Assembly: GCA_026724425.1 (NCBI GenBank)
Contig: JAIUCV010000004.1
Coordinates: 1,560,001-1,624,000, forward strand
Length of the DNA: 64,000 nt
DNA from: Erythrophleum ivorense
Lineage: Eukaryota; Streptophyta; Magnoliopsida; Fabales; Fabaceae
Direction: 5' to 3'
The position numbers were made by a program, and so were the translations under genes. The notes beneath the pieces are model-generated. The model searched no databases, had not been told where the DNA came from, and was given only the letters and a program-made list of their open reading frames with translations. Below are positions 12,901-26,669 of the stretch, piece after piece. Positions within the stretch are counted from its first letter, which is position 1; every line of letters starts with the position of its first letter.

Positions 12901-15900
12901 GGACCTCTCCCTGATGACATAGAAATGAAGCTAAAAAAACCTAAACTTTTATTAGTCATTCCAAAAAACATAAAAATAAAAATTCTCTAAAAAAAAAATT
13001 TACTTGTGTTGTGATCCAGGACATTCACCCATGTTTTTAAAAAATTTGAATAAATTACACAAACTTTCCATAAATTTTGCTAAAGTTGTATCATTTTTTA
13101 TTTTTAAAATATATACAAAATTTTCTTAAAATAAAAAATTACACAATAATTTATTTTAATTTAAAATTTTTTACTAAAACACCAACAATTAATCTAAATA
13201 TATATTTTTTGTTGAATTTAATGAAAACAAATTTTATTTTTTATTTTTATTTTTGCATATTTGAAAAAAAATCTATTCATTTTATTTTTATTTATGCATA
13301 TTGTATATTTAGGTTAATGAAAAGCATTTTAGTTAAAAAATTTTTAAATTGGACTAAAGTATATATTTTAAAAATAGAAGAAAAGTTTATGTAATTTTAA
13401 TAAAACTTAAAAAAGATGTGTATAATTTTTCTAAAAATTTCTGTGTGTGATACTCCTAGTTGACAACATACAAAAGAAAAATTAAAGGAAAAAAAAGAAG
13501 AAGCAATGCAATGCGGGAAAATTTGGAATTTGTTAGTATATATAATAAATAATTAGTTTAATATATCTTTTAATTTCAGAAGAAAAAGTATAATTTTTAA
13601 AAATAACCAAAAGGTATTATATAGTTTGAATATTAAAAAAAAGAATAATTTACTTTTAAAGGTTTTAAAAGTTAAAATGCATCCTCCTACAATTGAAGTT
13701 GCAGGATATCAGATTAGGATTGTTCAATCTTACTTTAAAATAGTAAATGCTTTTCCACGTATGCCAAACATAAAAAAACTTTTTTTTCCCATAAATTTTA
13801 GTAAAAAATTTCTCAGCTTTTTGGTTAACTTGAGTCTTGTGATGGCTTAGCTTTATATGCACAATTTGCGCCAACTTTTAGAGGCGATTAAAAAGAAAAT
13901 CCACCAACTTTTCATGCAACTTTTTTCTTTTTTCTTTTAATATAGCTTTCGAACCTTTTTCTTGCGACTTTTCATAAATTGAAAACAGCATCAATTAAAT
14001 CAATCAATTAAGGCACTTGATCACTCCTTTAAGCAATTAAGCAAGATTAAAACTTCCATAATTACTCACACTAATTATTTATGCATCTTACAACTTTTAA
14101 TATATTGTCCAAAGTTTTTATTAGTAAATCACACTTAGTAAAAAAAATCTTCGTTAATCTCAGTTTATCTATTTTGACTTCCTTACCGTGCATGCTATAT
14201 TTTGAAGACTAAAATCCAAATAGATATTATTAATGACATATATATATAAGAGATAGAGAGATTAACTTGTACATATATAATGGTCAGCATTTTAAAGAGT
14301 TCTTTTTTTTTTTCCAAAATTATAATACGATGGTATGGTATAAAGGAATTGATGAAAGGCGTTCGTCATGGATAATGTCGTTGTTTGAGGAAAGATGAAA
14401 GCATATTAAATAACGTAATTTCCATTTCTGTAAGCATCGTTTCGTACAAGTTTGGGTTCAGAAAGAGAGAGAGAAAAAAAAAAAGGGAGCAGAGCGGAAT
14501 TTTCTTTTATTTTAAAAAAAGAGAGAAGTAATGACGTTTCTAATTTTTTTTAGTTGTCAAATAATTTGTGCGAATATGATTAGCTTCTCCGATTTCTTTT
14601 TACCTCTTACCGTGTGCGAAAGGTTTGAGTTTTTTTCAACAAAAGAAGAATTTAGAAAAAAAATTATAATTCAGGTTTTAAATTTATAAAATTGATAATG
14701 AAAGATCTTATTATAATTAAATTTTTTTAGAAAATTATTATTAGCTCCTTTCAAAATTAATTATTGTAAATTTAATGTCTTTAAATGTATTTTTTAAAAA
14801 GAATTTACACCCTTCCTTTAGGATGTTAGAGAGCTAGGGTCCGATTACTTGTTGCAATAATTTTTATAAAAATAAAAATATAAATGAATTTTGATGAAAT
14901 GACCTTTGGTTGCTATACTAAATATGAAAAAGGATAAAAATATTATTTATTTTTATATTTAATTAAATAAAAATAATATAAAAATAAAAAAGAACACTCA
15001 CTAAATAATCATAATATTTCTTTATTGCTTATTTCTAAATTTTTTTCAATAATTAATAATATAAAAAAGTATAAAAATATTATTTTTTACTTTTTTAATT
15101 CAAAAAATATTTTTATTTCTTTTCTTTAGACATAAACTCTTTTCATTGCTTTTTATAACGTAACATAAATATATCAAAATTTAAGTTCTTATTAAATAAA
15201 AAAGAATATCAAAATATATACTTTTTTTAACATTTGTTGAAAATACTTTTTCTACCATTAAAAAAAATAACATCATTAAAAATTATAGACTGAAAATATA
15301 TAGAAGCCAAGAATAATTCAATCCTTCACCTATCATTCTCAGAAAGCAATCAACATTTCATCAAAAATTTGAATTAATCCACATATTAACTGCACACTAA
15401 TTTTTAGCAATGGACTTTTTATTCCCAAGAATAAATCTCCAACCAAACAAGTTTTCGTAACAATAAGCTTTTCATTTTTAAGTGCACAATAAAGTTTTTC
15501 TATCCACCACGCGGGGCATTATATTACTAAGCTGAGACGCAATATTCTATAAGAATTTTAATAAACTATATACAGAAAAACTAATTAACTAATCTGGCCA
15601 AGAAAAAAAATAATTAACAAAGCAAACACTGTGTGTGTTACGTTACGCTAATGTAGCTATAGAATCACCTATTAGCGCACGCAATAGTTTCTTTTAATTT
15701 TATTTCTAATATCTGTATTGGCTCCAATCATTTTAACTATCCTCGTTCACCACTATATATATGTATATATAATCTCTTTTTTTTTTTAACTTACACGAGT
15801 AAAGCTTTTTAATTAATCACACTTTTGTTAATTTAATTATTTCTAAAAATTAATTATTTAATTTTTATAATTTAGTCAGACTTTTTATGTAGTTCTTAAA

Positions 15901-17193
15901 CTTAATTTATTCCTTATTATTCCGTTTTTATATATATTCTCATTATTAAAATTGTCAAATTAAGATCGAATTAACTAATAAAATGCACTTGGTGCCCTGT
16001 TGGATTCTCCGCGAGTACCTTTACTACTCTAATCATCACTTACTATTCTGGAAGCAAAGGCCAGAGAGAGTGCATTATCTTCAAACTCAGTAGAGATTGA
16101 ATTTCAAGCTAGAATACTCAAAGGAAACTGTTGGTGGGGCCAATCTTGGCAAAGCCCAATAAGATATTAGAGTCAAATCAAAATATGATAATTAAATTAG
16201 TGTAATTAAATAAAAAGAGTTACATCTAATAATTATATTTTTGTCCTAATGGTAAATATTTGATTTAATAATTGGAATCAGAATTATAATCATAAGTTCA
16301 ATTCTCCCAACAAAAAAAATACTTTATGAAAAGCATATGTTGGAAGAATTGTTGGTGTGATTCAACCATGGATTCTGAGTAGTTTTTGCCTATGTTAACT
16401 TCAACACAATTTTGGGGCAATTAATGGAGGTAAGGACTAAGGAAGCTGGCATTCTCAAACCCAAGTTTAGTTCAAACCAGTACATGAGAGGGATTTAGCA
16501 TAATGGTATGGGAGTGAAAAACTCTGTTTTTGAATGCTGCAATGGAGGGTTTCATGAAGGAAAGAGAGAGGGAAGGTGAAGGAAATTTTGAGACTTTTTG
16601 CTGATTTAATCGAAGAAAAGGGTTCTGTCATCTGAGACCAGAATGCATGTAAGAACAGAGTCAGAGGAGCATTGAGGAATTATCTTCTCCACCTTCAAGG
16701 GGATGGCCTGTTCAGAAAATTCATAATCTAACATTATCAGTTAAGGAAGGATTCATTCATGACCTAAAAGCTATCTACTGTCTCTGATTTTCAGCCTTGT
16801 ATTGCTGCCCGCCTGCAGAAGAAAAGCAGAGTGTATAAATGGGCCAACTTCGAAAAAATAGCCTGCCTTAACGGTTGGTTAAAAATTTATTTAAAAATGA
16901 AATAAAAATAATATAAATTTTTTAAAAAAGAATAACTATTAAAGTTAAATTAAAAATTCAAATAAATTATAAATATTAAATACTTATATTTTCAATTATT
17001 TTTTCTCTCTAAACTAAAACATTCTTTGTTCATGACTCTTGTCAATGCTTTGAAGAATGGATCTCATTCTTCTAATTTTGTCTATACGTTAAATATTCTA
17101 TTTGTATTTGCTTTTTTTAAATTAAAAGCCGCGACAAATTTAGTCTCATAGTAGTGGAGCATAAAATTGTGGACCATAAATTAACAATTTCTT

Positions 17194-17210
<17 letters not shown>

Positions 17211-17264
<54 letters not shown>
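17211..17264. repeat. (AG)n microsatellite, about 27 units
   Basis: An uninterrupted AG run follows a short (TA)n run at about 17194-17210. Confidence 0.95.
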
Positions 17265-17266
<2 letters not shown>

Positions 17267-18248
17267 AAGAAAAGTTGTTGGTGATTTTCTTATTCTTAAA
17301 TTTATTAATTAAAAAAATTAAATCCTTTCGGGTAACTTTCAATCTTGTTAGATATGATTATGGAATTCACACAAAGCGCACCAAGCCAAATTAACCAATA
17401 GATAATAGAAGAGCCTTCGTCTGATGAAATTAAATCAAATTAATCAAAATTACAAGAAAAGCTAAGTTTAAATCGATTTCCTATATATAAAAAATAATTT
17501 AATTGGTGCAATTTCAATTTTAATTAAATCAAACCAATATATTATTTTTGTTTTATTTTATTTTATTTTTTTCTTTTTTATTAAGACCAACAAATATTGT
17601 CATTATACATATTTAATGTACAACTTGATAAGTATAATAAAAAATTTATGCAATGAATAAGAATCAAAATTAATTGTTTTAACTTTGTATACAAGATTTA
17701 ATTTAATACGTATAATTAATTAATTAATTAATTAATTGTACAAATAATAAATAATTAAAAGAGAAAATATTTTATAAGGTATAAAAGATTATTATTTTAA
17801 AAAATTAATAATAATAAACATTTAAATCGACTTACATTAAATTTTTGTTATTATACAAATGCTTATAAAATTATAAAAAATTAAATCACTTAAAAAGATG
17901 AGTATAAACTAACTAAATGAATCAAAACCAATCATAATCCAAAACTAAAAGATCCCCATTTTACAAAATCCACAGACTCACTAAGGATTTAGTTCAAAAC
18001 TAAGCCTGGAAACTTTGGACGCTGCTAATTTGACACGTACATGCTTCATCGGTGGCTCTGAGAGGTGGATCCCAAACTTGCCTTCTTCGAGTCTACCATT
18101 ACCCTTGCAAGTCAAATTGGCCCACTTTGAAATTTGTTCTGCTTAATTGGTCCACACTTGTGTCTATCGCCCTTCTTCCTCATCTTCCACTGTACTTCAC
18201 TTCATCTGATCTCTCGCTGAGACCAGAAAGACCGGAGACCCACTATCC

Positions 18249-20317
18249 ATGGCGGCGTGCGTGACCGACACGGCTCGAGCTGCCGCATGCAGAGACGGGG
18301 AAGCGGCGGCTCACCTGAAAGTGATCTCGCTTTTCGTGATCTTTTTCACCAGCATGTTCGGCATGTCGTTGCCCGTGCTATTAGCCCGATATTTCCAAGG
18401 CAAATCGCTCTATGAAAGGGCAATCGTCGTGATTAAGTGTTTCGCCGCCGGCGTTATCCTCTCCACCTCCCTCGTCCACGTGCTCCCCGACGCGTACGCC
18501 GCACTCTCCGACTGCCAGGTGGCCTCACGGCATCCATGGAAGGACTTCCCCTTCGCGGGCCTTGTCACGTTGGTGGGCGCGCTGATGGCTCTGTTCGTAG
18601 ACATCGCGGCAAGCTCGCACGTGGAGCACACGCACTCGCACGCGCAGACGGAGTACGCACTGGTAGGGGTGCCGGAGAAGCTGGAATCGGGCGAGTCGAG
18701 GGCCGAGTTGGGAGCGAGTTGCGAAAGGGATCGGCGAGTGGAGGAAATGGCAAAATTGAAGCAGAAGCTGGTGTCGCAGGTGCTGGAGATTGGGATAATA
18801 TTTCATTCGGTGATAATCGGAGTGACGATGGGAATGTCTCAGAATGTTTGCACCATTAGGCCTCTCGTTGCCGCTTTGGCATTTCATCAAATTTTTGAAG
18901 GAATGGGTCTCGGTGGTTGCGTTGCACAGGTTTGTAATTTTTCTCAGATAGGCTTGAAGGGAAAATTAAATCCAAGTTGATTCCAATTTAGAACTAGTTT
19001 ACTGTTTGTTTGACACAAATATAATACTATATCTTATAAGGAAAGTAAATTAATACTAATGGAGCTTCTTATTAATTTAGGAGTTTACTTCATTAGAGTT
19101 AGCAGTAAGGTGATATTAAACACTGGGTCGTTTGGATCGCTGGGTAGTCATAAGCAGAGAAACTATACAAATATGTTAATTAAATATATGTGCTATGAAT
19201 TTGCCTTGACACTCCGACTGAATAAAATATGTGCTTCACCTTTTCACATTGTGAATTGTGCTAGTAATGTCCTATACATGGAACATATCGGTATGTATAT
19301 ATGGTGCGATTCTGGAAAGATTCAATTTGTTAAAAATAAGTAAATTAAACTACTTATAAATAAATATAGGCATATAAGATTTGAATTTCATTAAGGAGTT
19401 ATATTGATACTTTATTAATAATTAGTTGTGTATATTAATATGTTGTGATATAATAAATTTTGTCTAATTGTGTTTCTAACGATTGAGATTTAGATGTATA
19501 ATTCAGTGATCAATAAAATCAGAAAATTAAATAGAGTATCTTCAAAGAATCAACCATGTTCTGTGTACATAAATACGAGTGACAATTGGAAAACCCCAGA
19601 GGAGATTCTCTCCATTTTGTCTTCCGTTAATTTCTTATAAATTTGGAGTAGAGAGAGAGAGAGAGAGGAGAGAGTGTGTATGGGTTGACTCAGTTGAGTC
19701 TCATCTACTTTCTTTCCCTGCCTTCCTCTCTTTCTGTCTCCAAATTTACAAAAAAAAAAAAAAATTGGAGGAAGTGAAAATGGAAATGATCTCCATTTGA
19801 AAAACCCTGTGAGCAAGTTCGGAGATGTCCAAAATTGGAGATGAGGATTAGCTCTAAATTTTTAAGCTGGAAAGTTATGGGGCCTGTACAAGCATGTGTT
19901 GTCTTTTTGTTGAAGAATTTGATAATAAATACATAAAGAACTTTATTGAAATTTTATGCATTTAAGATTATGCAAGCTGATGAAGGATGTTTACAATTAC
20001 AGGCGGGGTTTAGCTTTGGAACAACAGCGTACATGTGCTTCATGTTCTCAGTGACGACACCGATGGGGATAATAATGGGGATGGTGCTATTTTCAGTGAC
20101 GGGTTACGATGATAGCAATCCAAACGCTTTGATCATGGAAGGCTTATTAGGTTCAGTTTCTTCAGGGATTCTCATCTACATGGCTCTTGTTGACCTCATT
20201 GCAGTTGATTTCTTTCATAACAAGCTCATGAGCTCCAATCCATTGTTGAAGAAGGCATCTTTTATTGCCTTGACTCTTGGCTCTACTGCCATGTCTATTC
20301 TTGCCCTATGGGCTTGA
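18249..20317 (+). CDS. ZIP6: ZIP-family zinc/iron transporter, ZIP6-like
   Basis: Two exons (18249-18929 and 20003-20317) with a 1,073-bp GT-AG intron encode 331 residues. ZIP proteins move Zn2+, Fe2+ and related divalent cations into the cytosol through eight membrane helices. Helices I-III are visible at about residues 23-47, 57-80 and 102-120. The variable loop after helix III carries the metal-binding-type run HVEHTHSH (124-131). Helix IV contains [10 protein letters not shown] (His186) and helix [12 protein letters not shown] (His213, Glu217), the intramembrane metal site. The C-terminus has [12 protein letters not shown] and ends LALWA. Blocks such as [23 protein letters not shown] and [14 protein letters not shown] are those I associate with Arabidopsis ZIP6, and the two-exon layout joins in frame. 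Membrane location and metal preference are inferred from the family. Exon 1 is notably GC-richer than its surroundings. Confidence 0.92.
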
Positions 20318-20357
20318 GATTTTTTGTTTTCTTCTTTTCTCTGATAAATCTGCACTG

Positions 20358-20363
20358 AATAAA
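20358..20363 (+). terminator. Probable polyadenylation signal of the ZIP6-like gene
   Basis: AATAAA lies 41 bp after the stop codon at 20317, and T/TA-rich sequence follows. Confidence 0.4.
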
Positions 20364-22351
20364 ACCCGGTGTTTAATGATGTAAGATGTATAGTAACTAA
20401 GAAAGTTGCTTGTCCTCACTGACCTTTGTTTGAAATGTTGAGAGAGATGAGCAATGAACAGATCAATTGAGAAAGAAAAGCACGTGAATATATGAAGGGG
20501 CAAAATCAAAGTATGTTGAGCATGTGATGTATGATGTATAGTTAAATTAATTGTTACAAATTTTTATTTTAACTCAGTCAACTTTTTGAAATTATATGGC
20601 AAGAAATTTTTTTTTTAATATGGCAAGAATTTTTTTATAAAAAAGGAATTTTCTGACCTTGATGGTTGGATTTGAATATTTTACATTTGAGAACGGTTTT
20701 TCTGCTACTTGGCAAAAGTAGCATCTGATCTAAAATGTGCAGATCAAATTGAATACATTATATTTCATTATTTATTATTATTATTTTTGTTTCAAATGAA
20801 GCAAAACATCAAATAAAAATAATCTTTTAATTATAAATTTAAAATAATGATAATTGAGATTAAAAAATATTATAATAAAATTTTAACTGTTCAAATGTGA
20901 TTTGGATAATTCAATATTTGTTTTCTCTACTGTTCTTGCCAAGTAGAAGAGAAACAATTCTCATGCACATTTAGAAAAAAATAATAAATAAATAAAGAGA
21001 GTAAAAAAATATATAAATTTATACATATTTTATTCTTTTATCTTACTTTCTTTTCTCATTACATGATGCATTATTATAGAAAATACAACCCATTGATGAC
21101 TAGTTAGGCACTTAGCTTTTTTTTTTCCAAACATCTTTCTAAATTATTTTATTTGCCATAATCACTTTAAATAAATGCAAATAAAGTTGAAAGTAATTGC
21201 ACATTAATTAGAGCAAAATATAGTTGAAAAAACAGCACGCCATCGCCTTTCTAGTGGAGGAAAAATGTTGTAATGCTAGTGCCACTCTAAGTTAATGCAT
21301 TTCCAAGTTGTCACTATAAGTATATGCTTCAATCTTGTCCCTCTAAAATTTGCTTGTTTCTGTCTTCTTTCGCGCTTTGTTGAAAGTATATACAGATTCC
21401 ACTATGGTACTACGTGCCTTTTCATTTAGAAGAATGTGATATGTACCCAAATATAGCTTTGGGAATCCCTTTTTTTTTTTGGGGTGGGGAGCCAAGATGG
21501 TTTAGCATCCTAGTTCGTGGCAATAATTGCTATAGAATTCTATTGTTCTGGTTTTTTCGTCTTTTTACCTAATTCCTTCTTCAGTTCAACTTCTTCCAAC
21601 ATGAAAAATTGATGATTGCACCTTTTAACTAAAAAGGAACTCAGATTTGGAATCATCGCCCATCAATGAAGATTCTGCGCAGTTTTAAGAAAGAGAAAGG
21701 GTGCATGTCTTGCATTTGGATTACAGCTTCTGGCCCTTATTTTTTGTTTCTTGTTTTTTGGTCTGGTCATCTATTTTTTTATTTTGATTTTTTTTAAAAT
21801 AAAAGCAAAAAGCTGGATTAAGAAAACTGAAATTGGAAGCCTTTTTTTTTTTTTCTTTTTTTTCAGTTTCAACTTTTTTTAAAAAGAAATAAAAGGTAAG
21901 ATAAAAACAGCCAGTTTTAGGTTTGAAAACGAAGAGCGTCATGCTATCATACACAGAGAAAACTGATATAAAAGTGGTTGGTTGATAATTGAGTCTAATT
22001 AATACATCAGCCTCCACTTGTTTAAATTCGAAAGGATTAAAGTTTTTGAATTCAAAGTTCAGCCTTTGTGAAGGAGATTATCAAGATGATGTGGCATTTA
22101 AAAGGGTATATGCTGAAATATGCTTGTGTGAAAGGATGCTTTAAGAAGGGAGAAATTATTACGTGCACTGGATGTATATACACCCAATCACCAGAATCTG
22201 CTCTATACATGTAAAGTTTGCTATATGGAATAGATCTTGATTGTTGGGGGTAATTACATCTGATGCACCTTAGAATTTTTCGCCTGGACATTCAGTAGAA
22301 GATGACATGGCAGATCCATTAGTTGTGCTTGGTGAAATTACTTTAGTGTAT

Positions 22352-22359
<8 letters not shown>

Positions 22360-22396
<37 letters not shown>
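22360..22396. repeat. (TA)n microsatellite
   Basis: About 18 TA units, slightly imperfect at the left end. Similar shorter TA runs occur near 3897-3922, 36966-36990, 54093-54114, 60643-60670 and 62040-62066. Confidence 0.95.
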
Positions 22397-22402
<6 letters not shown>

Positions 22403-22891
22403 GATTCTGATGGAGGTGTTATGTGGTTCGGCTGGGTTCTTTTTTGGCAAAAGGTTTAAAGAAATTGCTCAAGCCAGTTTTGTAAAAAAGAGCACTGATT
22501 GGTTTTTGTTGTGAGAAATTCGTAAATATATGGGTTGAATAAATATTATAAATGAATTCAGATATTGTCTTATAGAAAAGAATTGTCAACTATCAATATT
22601 GTAATTATCCTTTTCATTTAGAAAATTAAATAAACTAAATTTAAACTTATAGAAATTAAAAGAAAATTAATTGTCAATGAAACACAATTAAACAAACTTA
22701 ACCAAATTAATGATAAAGGCTATAGAGTTTGAATTTCATCAATTGAATTCCTATGATTAACTAATAATGAACATGTGAATTAACTCTTACCAATATTAAT
22801 GACCTAATCATCTAATATTTGTGTTGATATTTTTCAAGACATAATACGTATGTTTATATTAATCTTATGTCTATTTTAATGATCACAAACA

Positions 22892-23101
22892 TCTATATAT
22901 TTATAATCTTTGTAGGAAGTCGTCACTGTTTATCATCGACTTTAGAACAGTGACAGCTTTCTCTTCTCGGGCTCCGTGCATATTTTTTTGTCTTTTTTTT
23001 AAACCTATTTTAAAATTTTATATATTTTTAATATTAAAATTTATGCTAAAAATTTAAATTTTTTTTTGGGAGCTTGTGCTAATAGCACGGGCCCTATCTA
23101 G
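22892..23101 (+). mobile_element. Non-autonomous mini-Helitron, 210 bp
   Basis: The 5' end reads TCTATATATTTATAATC directly after an A (22891). The 3' end has a hairpin, GCTTGTGCT-AAT-AGCACGGGC (about 23071-23091, nine pairs including two G-T wobbles), followed by CCTAT, then CTAG at 23098-23101 and a T at 23102. These are the hallmarks of Helitrons: 5' TC, a 3' hairpin shortly before CTRR, insertion between A and T, and no terminal inverted repeats. There is no coding sequence, so movement would need a Rep/helicase supplied elsewhere. The predicted empty site joins ACAAACA to TTAAACA. Confidence 0.65.
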
Positions 23102-26100
23102 TTAAACATAAACTTATAAAAATCTTTGAAAATTAGCATAAATCCTTGTGTATTGTTCAACATGTATAAATTATACAAGTTATAAAAGGGCTAAAAGAGT
23201 GTTTATATTTCTACAAAGCACATACTTTAAGTTTATTATCTTAATGATTTGATATTGTATTTCATCCCTCAATTCTTCATACAATATTTTAAACATGTAA
23301 ACAATGACCAATTATTCATAAAGAAGTAATTTTAAAACAATATATTAATATAATAAAAATTAAATCCACAATTATCCCTATTTAATCATAATATTCAATT
23401 AAATTCATTCAAACTCTAGATAAAGGTTTGGCTACATTTAGTCAAAACAAAAATCATGCAAGTTATCCTAAAAGAAGAAGATTAGAGAGAGAGAAAAAAT
23501 AGAAATCTAAACAAGAACTACAACAAAACTCAAAAAATCAACTCCTCTTATCTCTAATGGTGTTGTAAACTCTAAGGTGGTTGGCTCTCTAGGGTATTGT
23601 GGGTCTCCCATTGATGCTCTTGCGTTTCCTTCTTATATTCTTCCTATTAGGATTTCTTATGTTTGCTTCAAGACATTTTCAACAAGCCAGAACGAAACAA
23701 TTTCACATTTGGTAGCATCAATAAAAACCTTCCTAATTGTGCACACGACCAATTTGTGTGATTTTGCTTAGTCACATGACTAGGCTGTGCAACACATTAT
23801 TTGAAACTTTTTGAGTGGCTGCAAAATACATGGTCATGTGAATCACATAGAAGGTCATATAATGCACTACTTACTTGCTTTTTGCACCATTTATTCCTTT
23901 CACATTATTCAATCTAATTCCAGATTAGACAAAAAAAAAATTAACATAAGATATCAGATAATATTGATAAAAAATTAGAATTTAAAGTCAAATAAATATG
24001 TGAAAAATATAACATATCAAATTTTTATTTTTTTTGTAAAAGAAAAATATTGACATTAATTTTTTAAAAAAATATTCTTTCTTTAGTTTTTTTCATTGAT
24101 TAGAGAGTTGAAAAAAGGTAACAATAAATATATTTTAATATTTTTATTTGCGTGATAGTAAACTGACTGCAAAGAACTTTGGTTTTGGACCGAAATTGCA
24201 AAGAACTAGAGAGCAAACTATTGGGCTGGTTGGTACTGCATGCTGCCTCCACATGTAAACCCAAAAACCAATCCGTTTAGCCCAATTGAAGAGATTCCAT
24301 TGTAATGCTAGATTTAAGATTTGTGAAGAATTTGTTTAGAGGGCTGTTAAAGTCGGGTCAATTTGATAATTTTTAGCCAATTGAACTACTCAACCAGTTC
24401 GACTTTAAATTTGTGAAGATAAATGGATGATAATAAGGTTGTGAAATGGCTTAGATATCTGTCACTTATGTAGGGTACTTATGGAAATATTGTGAATTTT
24501 TAAATATTGTGTTGTATATTACTGTTTAGAATGTGTAAAATTGATTAATAGAATGCTAAGTAATTATTTCAAAGGTTGTAGTAAGCACGTAAGATAATGA
24601 CATTGATAGACTACAACAAAAATGTCAATGTGATAGATATTAGATAGTGTCTTATATGTGGAAATTGCGTATGCCGTGTTTTTGGTGCAAAAGCAGTGTC
24701 TGTGTGACTTAGAGCTCATTAGTCAGGGCAAAACTATATTTTATTCTAAAGGTTTAATTATAAAATTGATTCATAAATATTTAAAATAGCAAAACACTTT
24801 CTTGAACTTAGATTAAAATTAAAAAAATATTTTATTTTAATTAATTTTTTTTTGAATTTAAACCCCAAAAAAAAAACTTTTTGCCAGTTCAACATTAAAT
24901 TAAGTTAAGCATTGTCATCACAATTAAAATTATGTGGCCTCTTGCTATTCATTTAAATTTAAATGTAATATTTTTATTTTAATCTAAAATTTAAGAGATG
25001 TTTTATTATATTTTAATACCATGCCAATTTCCAAATGGGATGCGGATGCTTCGGGTAACTAACATTTTGTAACTTTGGATGAAGTATTAACGTAGTTGGT
25101 CAACAACTAAGGTAATGAAAGCTCAGGGTCTGTTCGTTGTATTCTATTCCACACATAGCTCTTTGTCATTTTTTGAATCAAGATGCAGGACCCAGTTTTG
25201 CCATTTTCTGAATCAAGGTGCATGAACCATTTTATGCAAGTCATAAATAATGCCCAGGATGGATGATCCATTTACGTGATACTAGAGTTCTCGTCAAATA
25301 ATTTGGATTTTTCTGTATTTAGATCTTAAATGTATTAGGTAAATTTAAAAACAATTTAGATTCTCTACAAATCAAGAAAGATGATCACACCATGCTCATC
25401 TTTTTTGAATTGTCTAAATATGATTTGGATATTCTAGATTATATTTTATTTATTTATTTTAATTATTATTTTTTAAAATTGATAATTAAAAAATTATTTT
25501 CATTTTACATTTTTCTTTCTTTAAAATAAACAAATATTAAAAATAGATTAAAATCTAAATGATCCAAATTAAATTTTAATGCTCCTGCTTGCTCATCTTT
25601 TTGAATTTGCAAAGAATTCCGATTAATTTAGAAAGACATAAAATGGGAAAGAAAAAAGTGAGTAGATCTCTCTCTCTATATCTCTTACCCTATTTATCTC
25701 TCTCCAAATTTATTTAATACATTTGGGATTTAAATACAAGTTATTCAATAATGTCTACAATTATCTAAGATCAAACTTGAACCAGTTAGAATTTTTTTTT
25801 TTTGAAAAAAGCCTAGATCAACTGTCTTGAATTCAATTTTAAACTTGAAGTACATCTCCTCTCTTTCTCTTTCTTTATCTGTCAGTGCTTATATTGTGGA
25901 ATCCCACTAAAGCTGGCCACTGTTGATCAGATGCTGATTTACAATGAGAGACGAGACGCTGGTCACCCAAGAACCTCCAAAAATGGTGAAATTTCCTATG
26001 AAGATATCTAAGACCACGCCATAAAATGGTTGCATAATAGGGAGCCTCTAAAGTCGTGAACTGCGTCATTGGACAAACCAAGTGCAGCTAGCTAGAAATA

Positions 26101-26236
26101 TAGCATCCAACCGCGTCTCCGTGACAACCTATAATCAGAAAAAGGAAAATGGACACTAATTTCTTTTATATGTATATTTATTAAAATATTCATTTCTTTT
26201 AAAGGATGAAAGGGATTCCGAAGCTATTCATACCTG

Positions 26237-26463
26237 CGGCATGTTTGGTAGCCCTACGAAAACGGAAATGGAAATAAAAAATTTGTTAAAATATCAACTT
26301 TACCCTTTCAATCATTATTTAATTATTATTTAATATTATTTATTAATCATTATTTAATTATTACTCAATCATTAAAAGTAAAGACATTATAAATATTTTC
26401 TATCTATAAAATTATCTTTTTTTCTTTTCATTTTCATACCTAACTTTCTGCGTATCAAACGAA
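26237..26463. mobile_element. MITE upstream of the RING-H2 gene
   Basis: The left end GGCATGTTTGGTA and the complement of the right end, GGTTCGTTTGATA, form imperfect terminal inverted repeats around an AT-rich core with repeated ATTATTTAAT motifs. This is the style of hAT or PIF/Harbinger MITEs. The target duplication could not be fixed. The element ends about 207 bp before the RING-H2 start codon, inside its likely promoter. Confidence 0.5.
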
Positions 26464-26669
26464 CCGCTGGAACGAAAGAGATGGAAACAAATGCTCACAA
26501 CCACCTCACACAATATGACATGATGAAGCCACTACATGCTTATCTTCTATTTATTTCCTATCTAACTTTATCTCCAACCTTTACTTCCCTTCATCCTCTC
26601 GTTCAATATTGTTCTGCTAGCTATCTCCAATATTCCCAAGTCTCCATAGGCAGCAAACCATAACCCTAA

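Larger units (their letters stand above)
9412..18248. other. Long gene-poor intergenic region
   Basis: About 8.8 kb of AT-rich sequence without a recognisable protein gene, tRNA or rRNA. It holds a foldback element at 9490-9905, a G-run after a T-run near 11631-11656, extended A/T low-complexity DNA (about 12950-15200), an (AG)n microsatellite at 17211-17264 and (TTAA)n near 17715-17740. Somewhat GC-richer islands at about 9960-10260 and 16000-16850 contain no reading frame I can support and could be non-coding transcripts or old repeats. Confidence 0.55.
20318..26669. other. Intergenic region with small transposons
   Basis: No supported protein gene in about 6.3 kb. It contains a (TA)n microsatellite at 22360-22396, a mini-Helitron at 22892-23101, a MITE at about 26237-26463 and A/T-rich low-complexity DNA. 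The stretch 23480-23900 looks like decayed repeat DNA but has no readable ends or motifs. Confidence 0.55.

Noticed and set aside
13077..13874. Several AT-rich open frames
   Set aside because: Compositional artefacts in very A/T-rich DNA (Phe/Ile/Lys/Asn-rich translations).
18410..18890. Long overlapping frames on both strands within the ZIP6-like exon
   Set aside because: Shadows of a GC-rich real exon; only the ZIP frame has helices and metal-binding motifs.
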